64,000 nucleotides of DNA, from contig NZ_JAMXIC010000026.1 in the NCBI RefSeq assembly GCF_027587375.1, forward strand, positions 1 to 64,000. Reading direction: 5' to 3'. Position numbers and translations under genes: made by a program. Origin of the DNA: Arthrobacter sp. B2a2-09 (lineage in GTDB: Bacteria > Actinomycetota > Actinomycetes > Actinomycetales > Micrococcaceae). The notes beneath the pieces were generated by a model that saw only the letters and a program-made list of their open reading frames with translations, was not told where the DNA came from and did no database searches. Positions 34,101-41,740 of the stretch are shown here, one piece after another. Position 1 is the first letter of the stretch; each line of letters begins with the position of its first letter.

Positions 34101-34458
34101 TGCCGAACCGGCCCTCGACCCCGCGAGGCTGGAGACGTTGCGTGACCTCGGCCCGGCAGACGGACTGGGGTTGCTGCCTGCCGCTGCCCGGGCCTTCAGG
34201 CAAGACATCCAACCGAGCCTGGAAGCACTCCGCCAGGCTTTGGACAACGGAAGCGGAGACGCTTTCAGGCAGGTGGCCCATAAATTGAAAGGCGCGGCAG
34301 CCAACATCGGAGCCGCCCGCGCGGCCCGCATGTGCGAGGAATTGGAACGTAGCTCATCAAGCGGCAGGCCCGTCGATCGCGCGCTAATTGCAGGCCTTGA
34401 AGCCGAACTTGCCCTCGTTGACAAAGCCTTGGACCACGCCCTGTCGGTGGCATCGTGA
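31102..34458 (+). CDS. Hybrid sensor histidine kinase (TM-PAS-HisKA-HATPase-REC-REC-HPt)
   Basis: An 1118-residue multidomain kinase. Nine or so helices in residues 25-335 form a membrane sensor. A PAS domain (about 350-470, IVNSSADAIVGKTLDG) precedes HisKA with phospho-His494 in ATMSHEIRTPMNG. The HATPase domain has NLASNAVKFTP, DTGIGIE and RYGGTGLGLAISRR. Two receivers follow with Asp785 (VLDMCMPDMNG) and Asp925 (LMDCHMPVMDG), then an HPt domain with His1060 (AHKLKGAAANIG). All phosphorelay residues are intact. It overlaps the REC-GGDEF gene as GTGA, which is therefore the probable output. Confidence 0.93.
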   Translation: MQFLDERRDASAIGVGGRSLRKPALAWTVVATGAAVVVLAMVLGANQGTSAAQSAGDLTILAAALLATVSCARAARRKDESSRAWWVMALATLVWTIGQTIWTFFGLTLDHDYPYPSIADAFFVGYAIPAAIALYLFPRPRVSRVAFVRALLDAAVIASAVLFMSWATVLGSMYRAGGQETLAHLTGLAYPVADIVMVSIVLMLTMRRAPGERLRWVCLGGGLLVLALTDSTYVKLTSDGVTGLTGTPLAAGWIAAFLLIALAPLVRYAPRPRTDRRLYTLALELLPYVPVFGAVMVAPIRVGRPSDPFLQTVGLTVLALAVTRQILMILENINLTRDLESKVAQRTAELEGLGAIVNSSADAIVGKTLDGVITSWNPGAERIYGYSTAEAIGRHVSFIIPDDLRDEEEELLAAIRAGGETHSYESARVRSDGSIIPVSLTMSPIRGTGGIHGIATISRDITERRLAQAELVTAREAAEESSRLKSEFLATMSHEIRTPMNGVIGLTGLLLDTPLEETQRQYAEGVKGAGEALLTLINDILDFSKLEAGKVDLDPAPFNPRTLVEELAVLLAEAAQAKGLELIAYCRPEVPAMLVGDAGRIRQILLNLASNAVKFTPAGEVVISVKVVERESANVRVRFEVRDTGIGIEAADHLRLFESFSQADASTTRRYGGTGLGLAISRRLTEVMGGEIGVDSSLGKGSTFWATLPLAVSGPAAVPPSISPDQLTGLRVLVVDDNSTNRLVLQAQLAGWRMNPEAVGDAQRGLDRCREEAAAGRPFDIAVLDMCMPDMNGLELAHKLSTDVALESTRIIMLTSTMNVDKAELVAAGVQEWLTKPVRSSEFYDRLMRLVAARPLTAPVVSPAIPVTISQPSRGLILVVEDNEVNQLVARSMVAKLGYEADVVADGSEAVAATAATEYAAVLMDCHMPVMDGFEATKAIRARHNGRRRLPVIAMTAGALDEDRERCLAAGMDDYLAKPVDVDKLDQVLSRWIPETSKESAEPALDPARLETLRDLGPADGLGLLPAAARAFRQDIQPSLEALRQALDNGSGDAFRQVAHKLKGAAANIGAARAARMCEELERSSSSGRPVDRALIAGLEAELALVDKALDHALSVAS

Positions 34459-35387
34459 AGGTCTTGGTGGCGGACGACGACTTCGGTTCGCGTTTGGTAG
34501 CGAAAGCGGCAGTGGAGCAGTCTGGCCACGAGTGCATCGTGGCCGCGGACGGCAGCTCCGCCTGGGAGCTGTACAGGCAACACCGGCCGCAAGTTGTCGT
34601 GACCGACCTGATGATGCCCGGACTCAACGGACTGGAGCTCTGCCGCTCCATCCGTAGCGCGGAAGAGGATTCCTACACGTATCTTGTGCTTGTCACCTCG
34701 AAGGATTCACGTGAGGACGTGGTCGCGGGCATGCAGGCCGGGGCTGATGACTACGTGGCCAAGCCCCTTGACCCGTTCGCCTTGCATACACGGCTTCTGG
34801 TGGCGCAAAGGGTGACGTCGCTGCATACGGATCTTGCCCGCTACCGTGCCGCGCTCGCTGAGCAAGCGCGCACTGATCCCCTGACGAAGCTCCATAACCG
34901 GCTAAAGCTCTCCGAAGACCTGGAACAGCTCCACCATAAGAGCGCCCGCTACGGAACGGACTACAGCCTCGCCATCTGCGACGTCGACAATTTCAAGAGA
35001 TACAACGATCTTTATGGCCACCAGGCCGGTGACCTCGCCTTGCAGTCGGTTGCGGCCTCCCTTGCCGGCCAAGGGCGGCAAAGCGACGGAATCTACCGGT
35101 TCGGCGGGGAGGAATTCCTCTTCCTGCTGCCGGGCCAGACGGTATCCGGCGCAGAAACAAGGCTCGCACGCGCGCTGGAAGCCGTGCGGGACTTGGGCAT
35201 CGCGCATTCGGGGAACCCCTCGGGCACCCTGACCTTGAGCGCCGGTCTCTCAGCCTTTGTGCCCGACCACCGGGTCAGCAGCGAACGGCTCCTCAAAGAG
35301 GCCGACATGGCGTTGTATGCCGCCAAGTCCGCTGGCCGGAACCGCGTGGAAGTTGCGCCGGAAGTCCGTCAACACACCCGGAGCTGA
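34455..35387 (+). CDS. REC-GGDEF response regulator (diguanylate cyclase)
   Basis: A 310-residue protein. The receiver has DDD, phospho-Asp51 in VVVTDLMMPGLNG and Lys in YVAKPLD. The GGDEF domain has an active-site GGEEF at 217-221, DVDNFKRYNDLYGH upstream and EADMALYAAKSAGRNR at the end. GGEEF is a functional variant. The start is GTG 34455, overlapping the hybrid kinase stop, so the phosphorelay should control c-di-GMP synthesis. I see no RxxD-type inhibitory site placed correctly before GGEEF. Confidence 0.93.
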   Translation: MKVLVADDDFGSRLVAKAAVEQSGHECIVAADGSSAWELYRQHRPQVVVTDLMMPGLNGLELCRSIRSAEEDSYTYLVLVTSKDSREDVVAGMQAGADDYVAKPLDPFALHTRLLVAQRVTSLHTDLARYRAALAEQARTDPLTKLHNRLKLSEDLEQLHHKSARYGTDYSLAICDVDNFKRYNDLYGHQAGDLALQSVAASLAGQGRQSDGIYRFGGEEFLFLLPGQTVSGAETRLARALEAVRDLGIAHSGNPSGTLTLSAGLSAFVPDHRVSSERLLKEADMALYAAKSAGRNRVEVAPEVRQHTRS

Positions 35388-35404
35388 TCGGCGCGGCACC
35401 GCGC

Positions 35405-37318
35405 CTACAGCTCCGGAACAGCTTCCTGGGCCACAGCCGTCGCCTCCGCGAACTGCGTGTTGTACAGCTCCGCGTAGCGACCATCCACGGCCAGGAGCTC
35501 TGCGTGCGTGCCGCGCTCAATGATCGATCCGTCCTCCACCACCAGGATGACGTCGGCGGCCCGGATGGTGGAGAGACGGTGGGCGATCACGACGGCGGTG
35601 CGTCCCTCGAGTGCCTCGCCCAGGGCCGCCTGGACGGCGGCTTCGCTCGTGGAATCCAGGGCTGCGGTGGCTTCGTCCAGGATGACGACCCTCGGTTGGG
35701 CGATGAGGAGGCGTGCGATAGTGAGCCGCTGGCGTTCCCCGCCGGAGAGGCGGTAACCGCGCTCCCCCACCACGGTCTCCAGGCCATCCGGCAAGGAGCG
35801 GACCATGGCTTCGAGCCGGGCGCGGCGGAGCACGTCCCACATATCCTCGTCGCTCGCTCCAGGCCGCGCAAGCCGCAAGTTGGAGGCGATGCTTTCATGG
35901 AAGAGGTGGCCGTCCTGTGTGACCATGCCCAGGGTCGCCCGCAGCGAATCAAACGTCGCGTCCCGGACATCCAGGCCGGTACCTTGACCGTGCCCGCCCA
36001 AGCGCACGGCGCCGGAGTCGACGTCGTACAGGCGGGACAGCAGCTGGGCCACCGTGGACTTGCCCGCACCGGAGGACCCCACGAGCGCCACGGTTTGCCC
36101 GGGCTCCACGCGGAAGCTGATTCCATGCAGGACCTCCTCGCCGCCGCGGGTATCAAGCGTCGCCACGTCCTCCAGCGACGCAAGGGACACCTTGTCCGCG
36201 GAGGGATAGGCGAAGCGGACGTCGTCGAACTCCACCGCAACGGGTCCCGAAGGCACCACGACGGCGTCGGGCTTTTCCTGGATGAGCGGTTTCAGGTCCA
36301 GGATCTCAAAGACCCGCTCGAAGCTGACCAACGCGCTCATGACCTCTACATGGGCACTGGACAGCGCGGTGAGCGGCGCATAGAGGCGGGTGAGCAGCAG
36401 CGCCAGCACGACGACGTCGCCCGCTGCCAGCTGCCCACCGAGCGCAAGCCAACCGCCCAGTCCGTAAACGAGCGCGAGGGCCAGGGCGGAAACGAGGGTC
36501 AGTGCGGTGATGAACGTGAACTGCAACATGGCGGTGCGGACACCGATGTCCCGCACACGGCCGGCACGCAGGGCGAACTCGGCGGATTCTTCGTCCGGGC
36601 GGCCGAACAGTTTGACGAGCGTGGCGCCGGGTGCGGAGAACCGCTCCGTCATTTGGGTTCCCATGGCCGCGTTGTGGGACGCGGCTTCACGCCGGAGGTC
36701 GGCCAGCTTGGAGCCCATGCGGCGTGCGGGGATGAGGAAGATCGGCAGCAGCACCATCGCCAGGACGGTGACCAACCAGGACGTGTTGAGCATGACCACG
36801 AGGGTCAGGGCCAAGGACACGACGTTACTGACCACTCCGGAGAGGGTGCCCGCGAAAGCCGACTGGGCTCCGATGACGTCGTTGTTGAGCCGGCTGACGA
36901 GGGCTCCGGTCCGGGTCCGGGTGAAGAAGGCGATGGGCATGCGCTGCACATGGTCGAACACCCGCGTCCGCAGATCAACGATCACGCCTTCGCCGATCAC
37001 GGAAGACAGCCAACGGATCAGCAGTCCCACTCCGGCGTCAGCGACGGCCACGGCGGCGATGAGCGCGGCCAGCCCTATCACGACGTCCACGCCTGAACGG
37101 GCGATGATCGCGTTCACCACCCTGCCGGCCAGCACCGGGGTGGCCACGGCAAGGAAGGCACCGGCAATGGAGGCCAGCACGAAGGCGATCAGCTTGTTGC
37201 GGTGCGGTTTGGCGAACGCGAGCACGCGTTTGATGGTTTCCCGTGAGAACGGCTGGGAGCCGCTCTTGGCGCGGGTGATGTTGTAGAGCGAGCGCCAGGC
37301 GACGCCATCCATGCTCAT
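35405..37318 (-). CDS. ABC transporter, fused permease and ATPase (exporter type)
   Basis: A 637-residue half-transporter. Six helices (residues 35-330, first at LIAFVLASIAGAFLAVATPV) precede the nucleotide-binding domain: Walker A GSSGAGKST, Q-loop VTQDGHLFHES, signature LSGGERQRL, Walker B VVILDEATAALD and switch AHRLSTI. This is the multidrug/lipid exporter architecture; it should act as a dimer. Its ATG overlaps the ABC-F stop by 4 nt, so both genes share the structured leader upstream of the ABC-F gene. Substrate unknown. Confidence 0.92.
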   Translation of the reverse strand: MSMDGVAWRSLYNITRAKSGSQPFSRETIKRVLAFAKPHRNKLIAFVLASIAGAFLAVATPVLAGRVVNAIIARSGVDVVIGLAALIAAVAVADAGVGLLIRWLSSVIGEGVIVDLRTRVFDHVQRMPIAFFTRTRTGALVSRLNNDVIGAQSAFAGTLSGVVSNVVSLALTLVVMLNTSWLVTVLAMVLLPIFLIPARRMGSKLADLRREAASHNAAMGTQMTERFSAPGATLVKLFGRPDEESAEFALRAGRVRDIGVRTAMLQFTFITALTLVSALALALVYGLGGWLALGGQLAAGDVVVLALLLTRLYAPLTALSSAHVEVMSALVSFERVFEILDLKPLIQEKPDAVVVPSGPVAVEFDDVRFAYPSADKVSLASLEDVATLDTRGGEEVLHGISFRVEPGQTVALVGSSGAGKSTVAQLLSRLYDVDSGAVRLGGHGQGTGLDVRDATFDSLRATLGMVTQDGHLFHESIASNLRLARPGASDEDMWDVLRRARLEAMVRSLPDGLETVVGERGYRLSGGERQRLTIARLLIAQPRVVILDEATAALDSTSEAAVQAALGEALEGRTAVVIAHRLSTIRAADVILVVEDGSIIERGTHAELLAVDGRYAELYNTQFAEATAVAQEAVPEL

Positions 37319-38985
37319 GGCTTGTGATTCCCCATTCCGGAAGTATGGTGCAGTTCGGTCACGGTGCCGTTGTCAAGGTGCCAGCGGGAATCGAGCCGGA
37401 CGTTTTCGAGCAAGCGGCGGTCGTGCGTGACCAGCAGGAGCGCGCCTTCGTAGCCGTCGAGGGCTTCCTCGAGCTGCTCGATGGCCGGCAAGTCGAGGTG
37501 GTTGGTGGGTTCGTCCAGGACCAACAGGTTGACGCCACGGGCCTGTAACAGCGCGAGCGCCGCACGGGTGCGTTCGCCCGGGGACAAGGAATCCACGGTC
37601 CGGGAGGTGTGGTCCGCCTTGAGGCCGAACTTGGCCAGCAGGGTGCGGACATCCGCCGAGTTCCAGTCGATCAGGACGGCTTCGACGGCGTCTGCAAGGG
37701 TGAGGTGCCCCGCGAGCAGTCCCCGGGCTTGGTCGATCTCGCCGATCGCCACGGATGCACCCATGGAGGCGTCTCCGGCGTCGGGCTCTTGAAGCCCCAA
37801 CAGCAGCCGCAGGAGGGTGGACTTTCCGGCGCCGTTGGGTCCCGTGATGCCAATGCGTTCGCCGGCGTTGAGCTGGAGATTGACAGGCCCCAGCGTGAAG
37901 TCGCCTTGGTGTGCCACGACGTCGCGCAACGTTGCGACGACGGAGCTGGAGCGCGGAGCCTGGCCGATGCTGAACTGCAGCTGCCATTCCTTGCGCGGCT
38001 CTTCCACCTCGTCAAGCCGGGCGATGCGCGACTCCATCTGCCGGACTTTCTGGGCCTGCTTTTCCGAGGACTCAACGCTCGCCGCCCTGCGGATTTTGTC
38101 GTTGTCCGGGCTCTTCTTCATGGCGTTGCGGACGCCCTGCGAGCTCCATTCGCGCTGCGTCCGGGCCCGGGACACGAGATCCGCCTTGGTGTTGGCGAAT
38201 TCCTCGTAGCGTTCGCGGGCGTGCCGCTTTGCCACCGCCCGCTCTTCGAGGAAGGAATCGTAACCGCCGTCGTAGACCGCCACGCTGTTTTGGGCCAGGT
38301 CCAGTTCCAGCACCTTGGTGATGCAGCGTGCCAGGAACTCCCGGTCGTGCGAGACCAGCACCGCACCGCCGCGGAGGCCCTGGACGAACGATTCAAGGCG
38401 GGCGAGTCCGTCGAGGTCCAGGTCATTGGTGGGTTCGTCGAGGAGCACGACGTCGAAGCGGCTCAGCAGGAGCGCCGCCAAGGCAACGCGGGCGGCCTGC
38501 CCGCCGGACAGGCCCGTCATGAGGGCATCGGGACCCGATTCCAGGCCAAGTTCCGCCAACACCGCGGGGATCCGGTCCTCGAGGTCCGCGGCACCCGATG
38601 CCATCCAGCGGTCAAACGCCAAGGAGTACGCGTCGTCGGCATCCGGGGTCCCGGCCGCGAGACCCTCCGCACCGGCCTCCATCTCGGCCGTGGCCTGGGC
38701 GCAACCAGTGCGGCGGGCAATGTAGGCGGCAACGGTTTCGCCAGGAGTGCGTTCGTGTTCCTGGGGCAGCCAACCCACAAAGGCGTCGCTGGGAGCGAGG
38801 CTGACCGTGCCCTCTTGGGGGCGGTCAGCTCCCGCGAGGATGCGCAGCAGGGTGGATTTCCCGGCGCCGTTGGCGCCGACGACACCCACGACATCTCCGG
38901 GCGCGACAGTGAGGGAGAGCTTCGAGAACAAGGTGCGGTGACCGTGGCCGCCGGAGAGCTCTTTGGCGACAAGCGTTGCAGTCAT
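37315..38985 (-). CDS. ABC-F family ATPase
   Basis: A 556-residue soluble protein with two ATPase domains: Walker A GANGAGKST and GPNGAGKST, signatures LSGGQAARVAL and LSPGERTRAAL, Walker B LLDEPTNDLD and VLDEPTNHLD, joined by a charged helical linker (EERAVAKRHARERYEEFANT onward). ABC-F proteins act on the ribosome, some as antibiotic target-protection factors. Coupling to an exporter gene and a leader with hairpins and a short ORF favours an antibiotic-responsive member, but housekeeping types exist. GAGAGGA lies 7 nt before the ATG. Confidence 0.92.
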   Translation of the reverse strand: MTATLVAKELSGGHGHRTLFSKLSLTVAPGDVVGVVGANGAGKSTLLRILAGADRPQEGTVSLAPSDAFVGWLPQEHERTPGETVAAYIARRTGCAQATAEMEAGAEGLAAGTPDADDAYSLAFDRWMASGAADLEDRIPAVLAELGLESGPDALMTGLSGGQAARVALAALLLSRFDVVLLDEPTNDLDLDGLARLESFVQGLRGGAVLVSHDREFLARCITKVLELDLAQNSVAVYDGGYDSFLEERAVAKRHARERYEEFANTKADLVSRARTQREWSSQGVRNAMKKSPDNDKIRRAASVESSEKQAQKVRQMESRIARLDEVEEPRKEWQLQFSIGQAPRSSSVVATLRDVVAHQGDFTLGPVNLQLNAGERIGITGPNGAGKSTLLRLLLGLQEPDAGDASMGASVAIGEIDQARGLLAGHLTLADAVEAVLIDWNSADVRTLLAKFGLKADHTSRTVDSLSPGERTRAALALLQARGVNLLVLDEPTNHLDLPAIEQLEEALDGYEGALLLVTHDRRLLENVRLDSRWHLDNGTVTELHHTSGMGNHKP

Positions 38986-38997
38986 TGGTCTATCCTC

Positions 38998-39084
38998 TCA
39001 CTGCTCCGCTCCAGAGCGGAAAGGCCGGCCACACGAAAAAGGGCGGCCGTGCGAAAACCCAGCAACGCAAAAAGACCTGGGCAT
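38998..39084 (-). CDS. Possible 28-residue leader peptide of the ABC-F gene
   Basis: An ATG frame in the ABC-F leader encodes MPRSFCVAGFSHG then RPFSCGRPFRSGAEQ, with two GRPF copies, and stops at TGA 12 nt before the ABC-F ATG, just before its ribosome site. A 7-bp hairpin with a 2-base apical gap (39005-39020) lies within its last codons. Such an arrangement fits ribosome-mediated induction. Its own ribosome site is poor (GCGGG inside a hairpin arm), so expression is uncertain. Confidence 0.35.
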   Translation of the reverse strand: MPRSFCVAGFSHGRPFSCGRPFRSGAEQ

Positions 39085-39088
39085 GGAA

Positions 39089-39133
39089 GAACCCGCTGGT
39101 CCGTACTTGGGGGGTGTGCGGACCAGCGGGTTC
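39089..39133 (-). promoter_or_regulatory. 15-bp hairpin at the 5' end of the ABC-F leader
   Basis: A perfect 15-bp stem (39089-39103 and 39119-39133) with a 15-nt loop containing six consecutive C on the minus strand. It begins a few nt after the predicted ABC-F transcript start and ends 4 nt before the leader-peptide ATG. There is no T-run, so it is more likely a translational or antitermination element than a terminator. Confidence 0.55.
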
Positions 39134-39141
39134 GAGAATCA

Positions 39142-39170
39142 AGCATAATTCAATGTGCCCGCATCGTAAA
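39142..39170 (-). promoter_or_regulatory. Predicted ABC-F promoter
   Basis: Minus strand: -35 TTTACG (39165-39170), 17-nt spacer, -10 TATGCT (39142-39147). A T-rich run lies at the upstream edge of the -35, which is where WhiB7-type regulators bind in actinobacterial antibiotic-resistance promoters. The WhiB7 link is only a suggestion. Confidence 0.45.
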
Positions 39171-39230
39171 ATCGAGCTCGCAGACCCATCAGGAACTGTC
39201 TTCCAGTCACCGTCCATCAGAAAGTGGTTC

Positions 39231-39956
39231 ATGTCCCTCCCTTCCAAGGCGTTCCAACGCTGGCTGCACGGGATCGCTCCGAACACCAGCACGGCCGATG
39301 TCTGCCGCTTTTCGGGAGTGAAACGCACCACGCTGGCCCAGCAATTGGTCCGCGGCAAGGTGGCCGAGAGTTCGCTCGTGAGCATTAGCCGGGCCTTCGA
39401 CATGAATCCCTTCGATGCATTGGCACAGTTCGAGGCCTATGCGGCGCTTCGCGGGACCCCGGTTCTGCCCACTGACGCGGAACTTGTCAGCCAGGTCTCC
39501 ACGATGGATCTGCTGCGTGCAGTCGTGGAGCGCTCAGGCCCCCGGGACGGCATCCCGCCGCTGGTCCTCGAAGAGACGCCGCACCCGAGTTCAGTCAGGA
39601 ACTGGGTGGACGCGATCGACGACGGCGAGCTGCGCCACCGGGTGAGTGCCGCCACCGGGATCGCACCGCAGAACTTCTCCGCACACCTGACAGCCAACCG
39701 GCTGCCCCCGGAACTGGCCCTGGCAACGTCCCGGGCCGCCGGCGTCGGACCGGCCGGAGGCCTCGTGGCCAGCGGCCTCGTCACGGAGGCCGAAGCCGGC
39801 TGGCCCCCCGGGGCACGTCGGGACGCCCTGGACAGGATGACCGAAGGCGAACTTGCCCTACTCTCCGGAGAGCGGCTGCAGGCCCTGGGCAAGGCCCTGC
39901 GCCGCCATGAGCACGAGCTCGACCACACCAACAGAATCTGGGAGAACCTGGGATGA
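39231..39956 (+). CDS. HTH-domain regulatory protein
   Basis: A 241-residue protein. Residues 15-65 form an XRE/Cro-like HTH (TSTADVCRFSGVKRTTLAQQ, then VSISRAFDMNPFDALAQF). The second half contains a second helical repeat (LRHRVSAATGIAPQNFSAHLTANRLPP by segments) that looks like another HTH, then a charged helix. I chose ATG 39231; longer frames upstream cross the ABC-F promoter. It overlaps the next membrane-protein gene by 4 nt. Such HTH/membrane-protein pairs recur in Actinobacteria with no known function. Confidence 0.68.
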   Translation: MSLPSKAFQRWLHGIAPNTSTADVCRFSGVKRTTLAQQLVRGKVAESSLVSISRAFDMNPFDALAQFEAYAALRGTPVLPTDAELVSQVSTMDLLRAVVERSGPRDGIPPLVLEETPHPSSVRNWVDAIDDGELRHRVSAATGIAPQNFSAHLTANRLPPELALATSRAAGVGPAGGLVASGLVTEAEAGWPPGARRDALDRMTEGELALLSGERLQALGKALRRHEHELDHTNRIWENLG

Positions 39957-40660
39957 CCACCGTGTTGGCGTGGGCCACGCTCTTCATCTGCCTCACTTTG
40001 ACGGCCATTCGCATTCCCAGCGCCGTACGGGGCGAGAACCGGATGATGTTCGTCCTGTTCGCGCTGATTTCCCTCGACATCCTGCTCAGCATCGAGGGTC
40101 CCTATTTGCTCATTGACGCGTGGCTAGGCAACTTCAACCTCTGCAACTTGCTGCTCCGGTTCATGCTCTACGGAACGTTCCTGCTGATGGGCATCAAGGT
40201 GGCCAGGGCTTTTGGCTCACCCGGCGGGGAACGTGCCATCGGGGGGCCGATCGGCTTGGCCGTTTTGGGAGCTACCGCGGTCCTCACGGCCTTCTTTTTC
40301 TTCTCGATGGACACCTCGGGCTCCACCGTGGGCCTGAATGACCTGGACCCGGGGCCAGCCCTTGATATTTATGCGGCCTTGGGCAGGTTCTACCCGGGCT
40401 ACGTTGCCGTATGCCTCATCCCGGGCATGTGGCGGTCAGTTCGAAACCCGGGTCCCGTTCTGCTCCGGGCGGCCTCTGCGACACTGCTCCTGGGCCTCGG
40501 TTTGCTGATCGTTTCGCAGGTCTTTCCGCTCATCCCGCTATCCAATACCTGGCTGCGGCCGCTCATCAACTACTCGGCCGCTTTGGCGGCTGCGCTTGGA
40601 TTGGGAGGCATTTGGCTGTCCAAAACCGTTGCACGCCGGACCAGCCGCGCGGTAACGTAA
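39953..40660 (+). CDS. Seven-helix membrane protein paired with HTH protein
   Basis: A 235-residue polytopic protein with seven helices (WATLFICLTLTAIRI, MMFVLFALISLDILLSI, FMLYGTFLLMGIKVA, IGLAVLGATAVLTAFFFFS, YVAVCLIPGMW, ATLLLGLGLLIVSQVF, ALAAALGLGGIWLS). The layout resembles MAB_1171c-type membrane proteins, which also accompany HTH proteins. A signal-sensing role with the HTH partner is plausible but unproven. A terminator follows at 40801-40845. Confidence 0.65.
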   Translation: MTTVLAWATLFICLTLTAIRIPSAVRGENRMMFVLFALISLDILLSIEGPYLLIDAWLGNFNLCNLLLRFMLYGTFLLMGIKVARAFGSPGGERAIGGPIGLAVLGATAVLTAFFFFSMDTSGSTVGLNDLDPGPALDIYAALGRFYPGYVAVCLIPGMWRSVRNPGPVLLRAASATLLLGLGLLIVSQVFPLIPLSNTWLRPLINYSAALAAALGLGGIWLSKTVARRTSRAVT

Positions 40661-40800
40661 AAACATACCGCGTAACCTCTTTCATAAATCCATTATATCG
40701 TGCCATAATTATGAATGTGTGAAGGCGACGCAGCCTGACCTTTGAATCAATGAACGGGTTTCCAAGGTTCGTGGCGCGTGCGGAAGCACTTTTGGGGGGA

Positions 40801-40845
40801 TGAGTGGTGGCGGGCTGTTGGGGACCGCCCCCACTCAGCCTTTTT
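40801..40845 (+). terminator. Intrinsic terminator before the amino acid ABC operon
   Basis: A 13-bp stem with one T/C mismatch (40801-40813 and 40825-40837), 11-nt loop, then GCCTTTTT. It ends transcription from the HTH/membrane-protein pair. Confidence 0.85.
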
Positions 40846-40906
40846 AAGCGTCCTTCCGTGTACGCCCCCGGCGCCCTGGTACGGTCCCGTGACTAAGATG
40901 GCTTTC

Positions 40907-41725
40907 ATGAAGAGCCTGCCCACTCGCCGCACCGCACTGTCCGCAACCCTTGCCGCCGTCGCGCTGGCATTGTCCGCTTGCGGCGGCGGTTCCTCACCGT
41001 CGTCGACGTCGGGTGGAGACACCTCACTGTCCGCCATCAAGTCCAAAGGCGAGATCGTTATCGCCACCGAAGGCACGTACCGGCCGTTCAGCTTCCATGA
41101 GAACGGGGCCGGTCCCCTCACGGGCTTCGACGTCGAAATCGCGCAGGCCGTGGCCGGCAAGCTCGGAGTAAAGGCAACCTTCCAGGAAACCCAGTTCGAT
41201 GGCATCTTCGCGGGCCTTGATTCCAAGCGCTTCGACACTATCGCCAACCAGATCTCCATCAACCCGGAGCGCACGGCCAAGTATGACTTCTCGGCGCCAT
41301 ACACGGTCTCCAACGGCGTTGTGGTGACCAAGTCGGACAACAACTCCATCAACAGCTTCGCCGATCTCAAAGGCAAGACCACCGCCCAGTCACTGACCAG
41401 CAACTTCTACAAGATGGCAGTTGACGCTGGCGCCAACGTCCAGTCCGTCGAAGGCTGGGCGCAAGCCGCCACCCTGGTCCGCCAAGGCCGCGTCGACGCT
41501 ACCGTCAACGACAAGCTGACCTACCTCGACTACGCCAAGACCACCCCGGACTCCGGCTTGAAGATCGCTGCGGAGACCACCGACAAGACGCAAAGCGCCC
41601 TGGTCTTCCGCAAAGGATCCACCGAACTCAAGGCCGCGGTGGACAAAGCACTGGCGGACCTTCGAGCCGACGGCACCCTGGCCAAGATCTCCGAGAAGTA
41701 CTTCGGCGCAGACGTTACCAAGTAG
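40907..41725 (+). CDS. Amino acid ABC transporter substrate-binding lipoprotein
   Basis: A 272-residue family 3 solute-binding protein. The signal peptide ends in lipobox LALSAC, so it is anchored to the outer face of the membrane. Core motifs: GEIVIATEGTYRPFSFHE, GPLTGFDVEIAQAVAGKLG, FDTIANQISINPER, GRVDATVNDKLTYLDYA. These fit binding proteins for cystine, glutamine or other polar amino acids. An ATG lies 9 nt upstream, but TAAGAT ends 7 nt before ATG 40907, matching the leaderless pattern. First gene of a three-gene importer operon. Confidence 0.93.
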   Translation: MKSLPTRRTALSATLAAVALALSACGGGSSPSSTSGGDTSLSAIKSKGEIVIATEGTYRPFSFHENGAGPLTGFDVEIAQAVAGKLGVKATFQETQFDGIFAGLDSKRFDTIANQISINPERTAKYDFSAPYTVSNGVVVTKSDNNSINSFADLKGKTTAQSLTSNFYKMAVDAGANVQSVEGWAQAATLVRQGRVDATVNDKLTYLDYAKTTPDSGLKIAAETTDKTQSALVFRKGSTELKAAVDKALADLRADGTLAKISEKYFGADVTK

Positions 41726-41740
41726 CCGGCGGCCAAGCAG

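Noticed and set aside
37609..39321. A 570-codon plus-strand open frame
   Set aside because: Antisense to the ABC-F gene; the real plus-strand gene begins at 39231.
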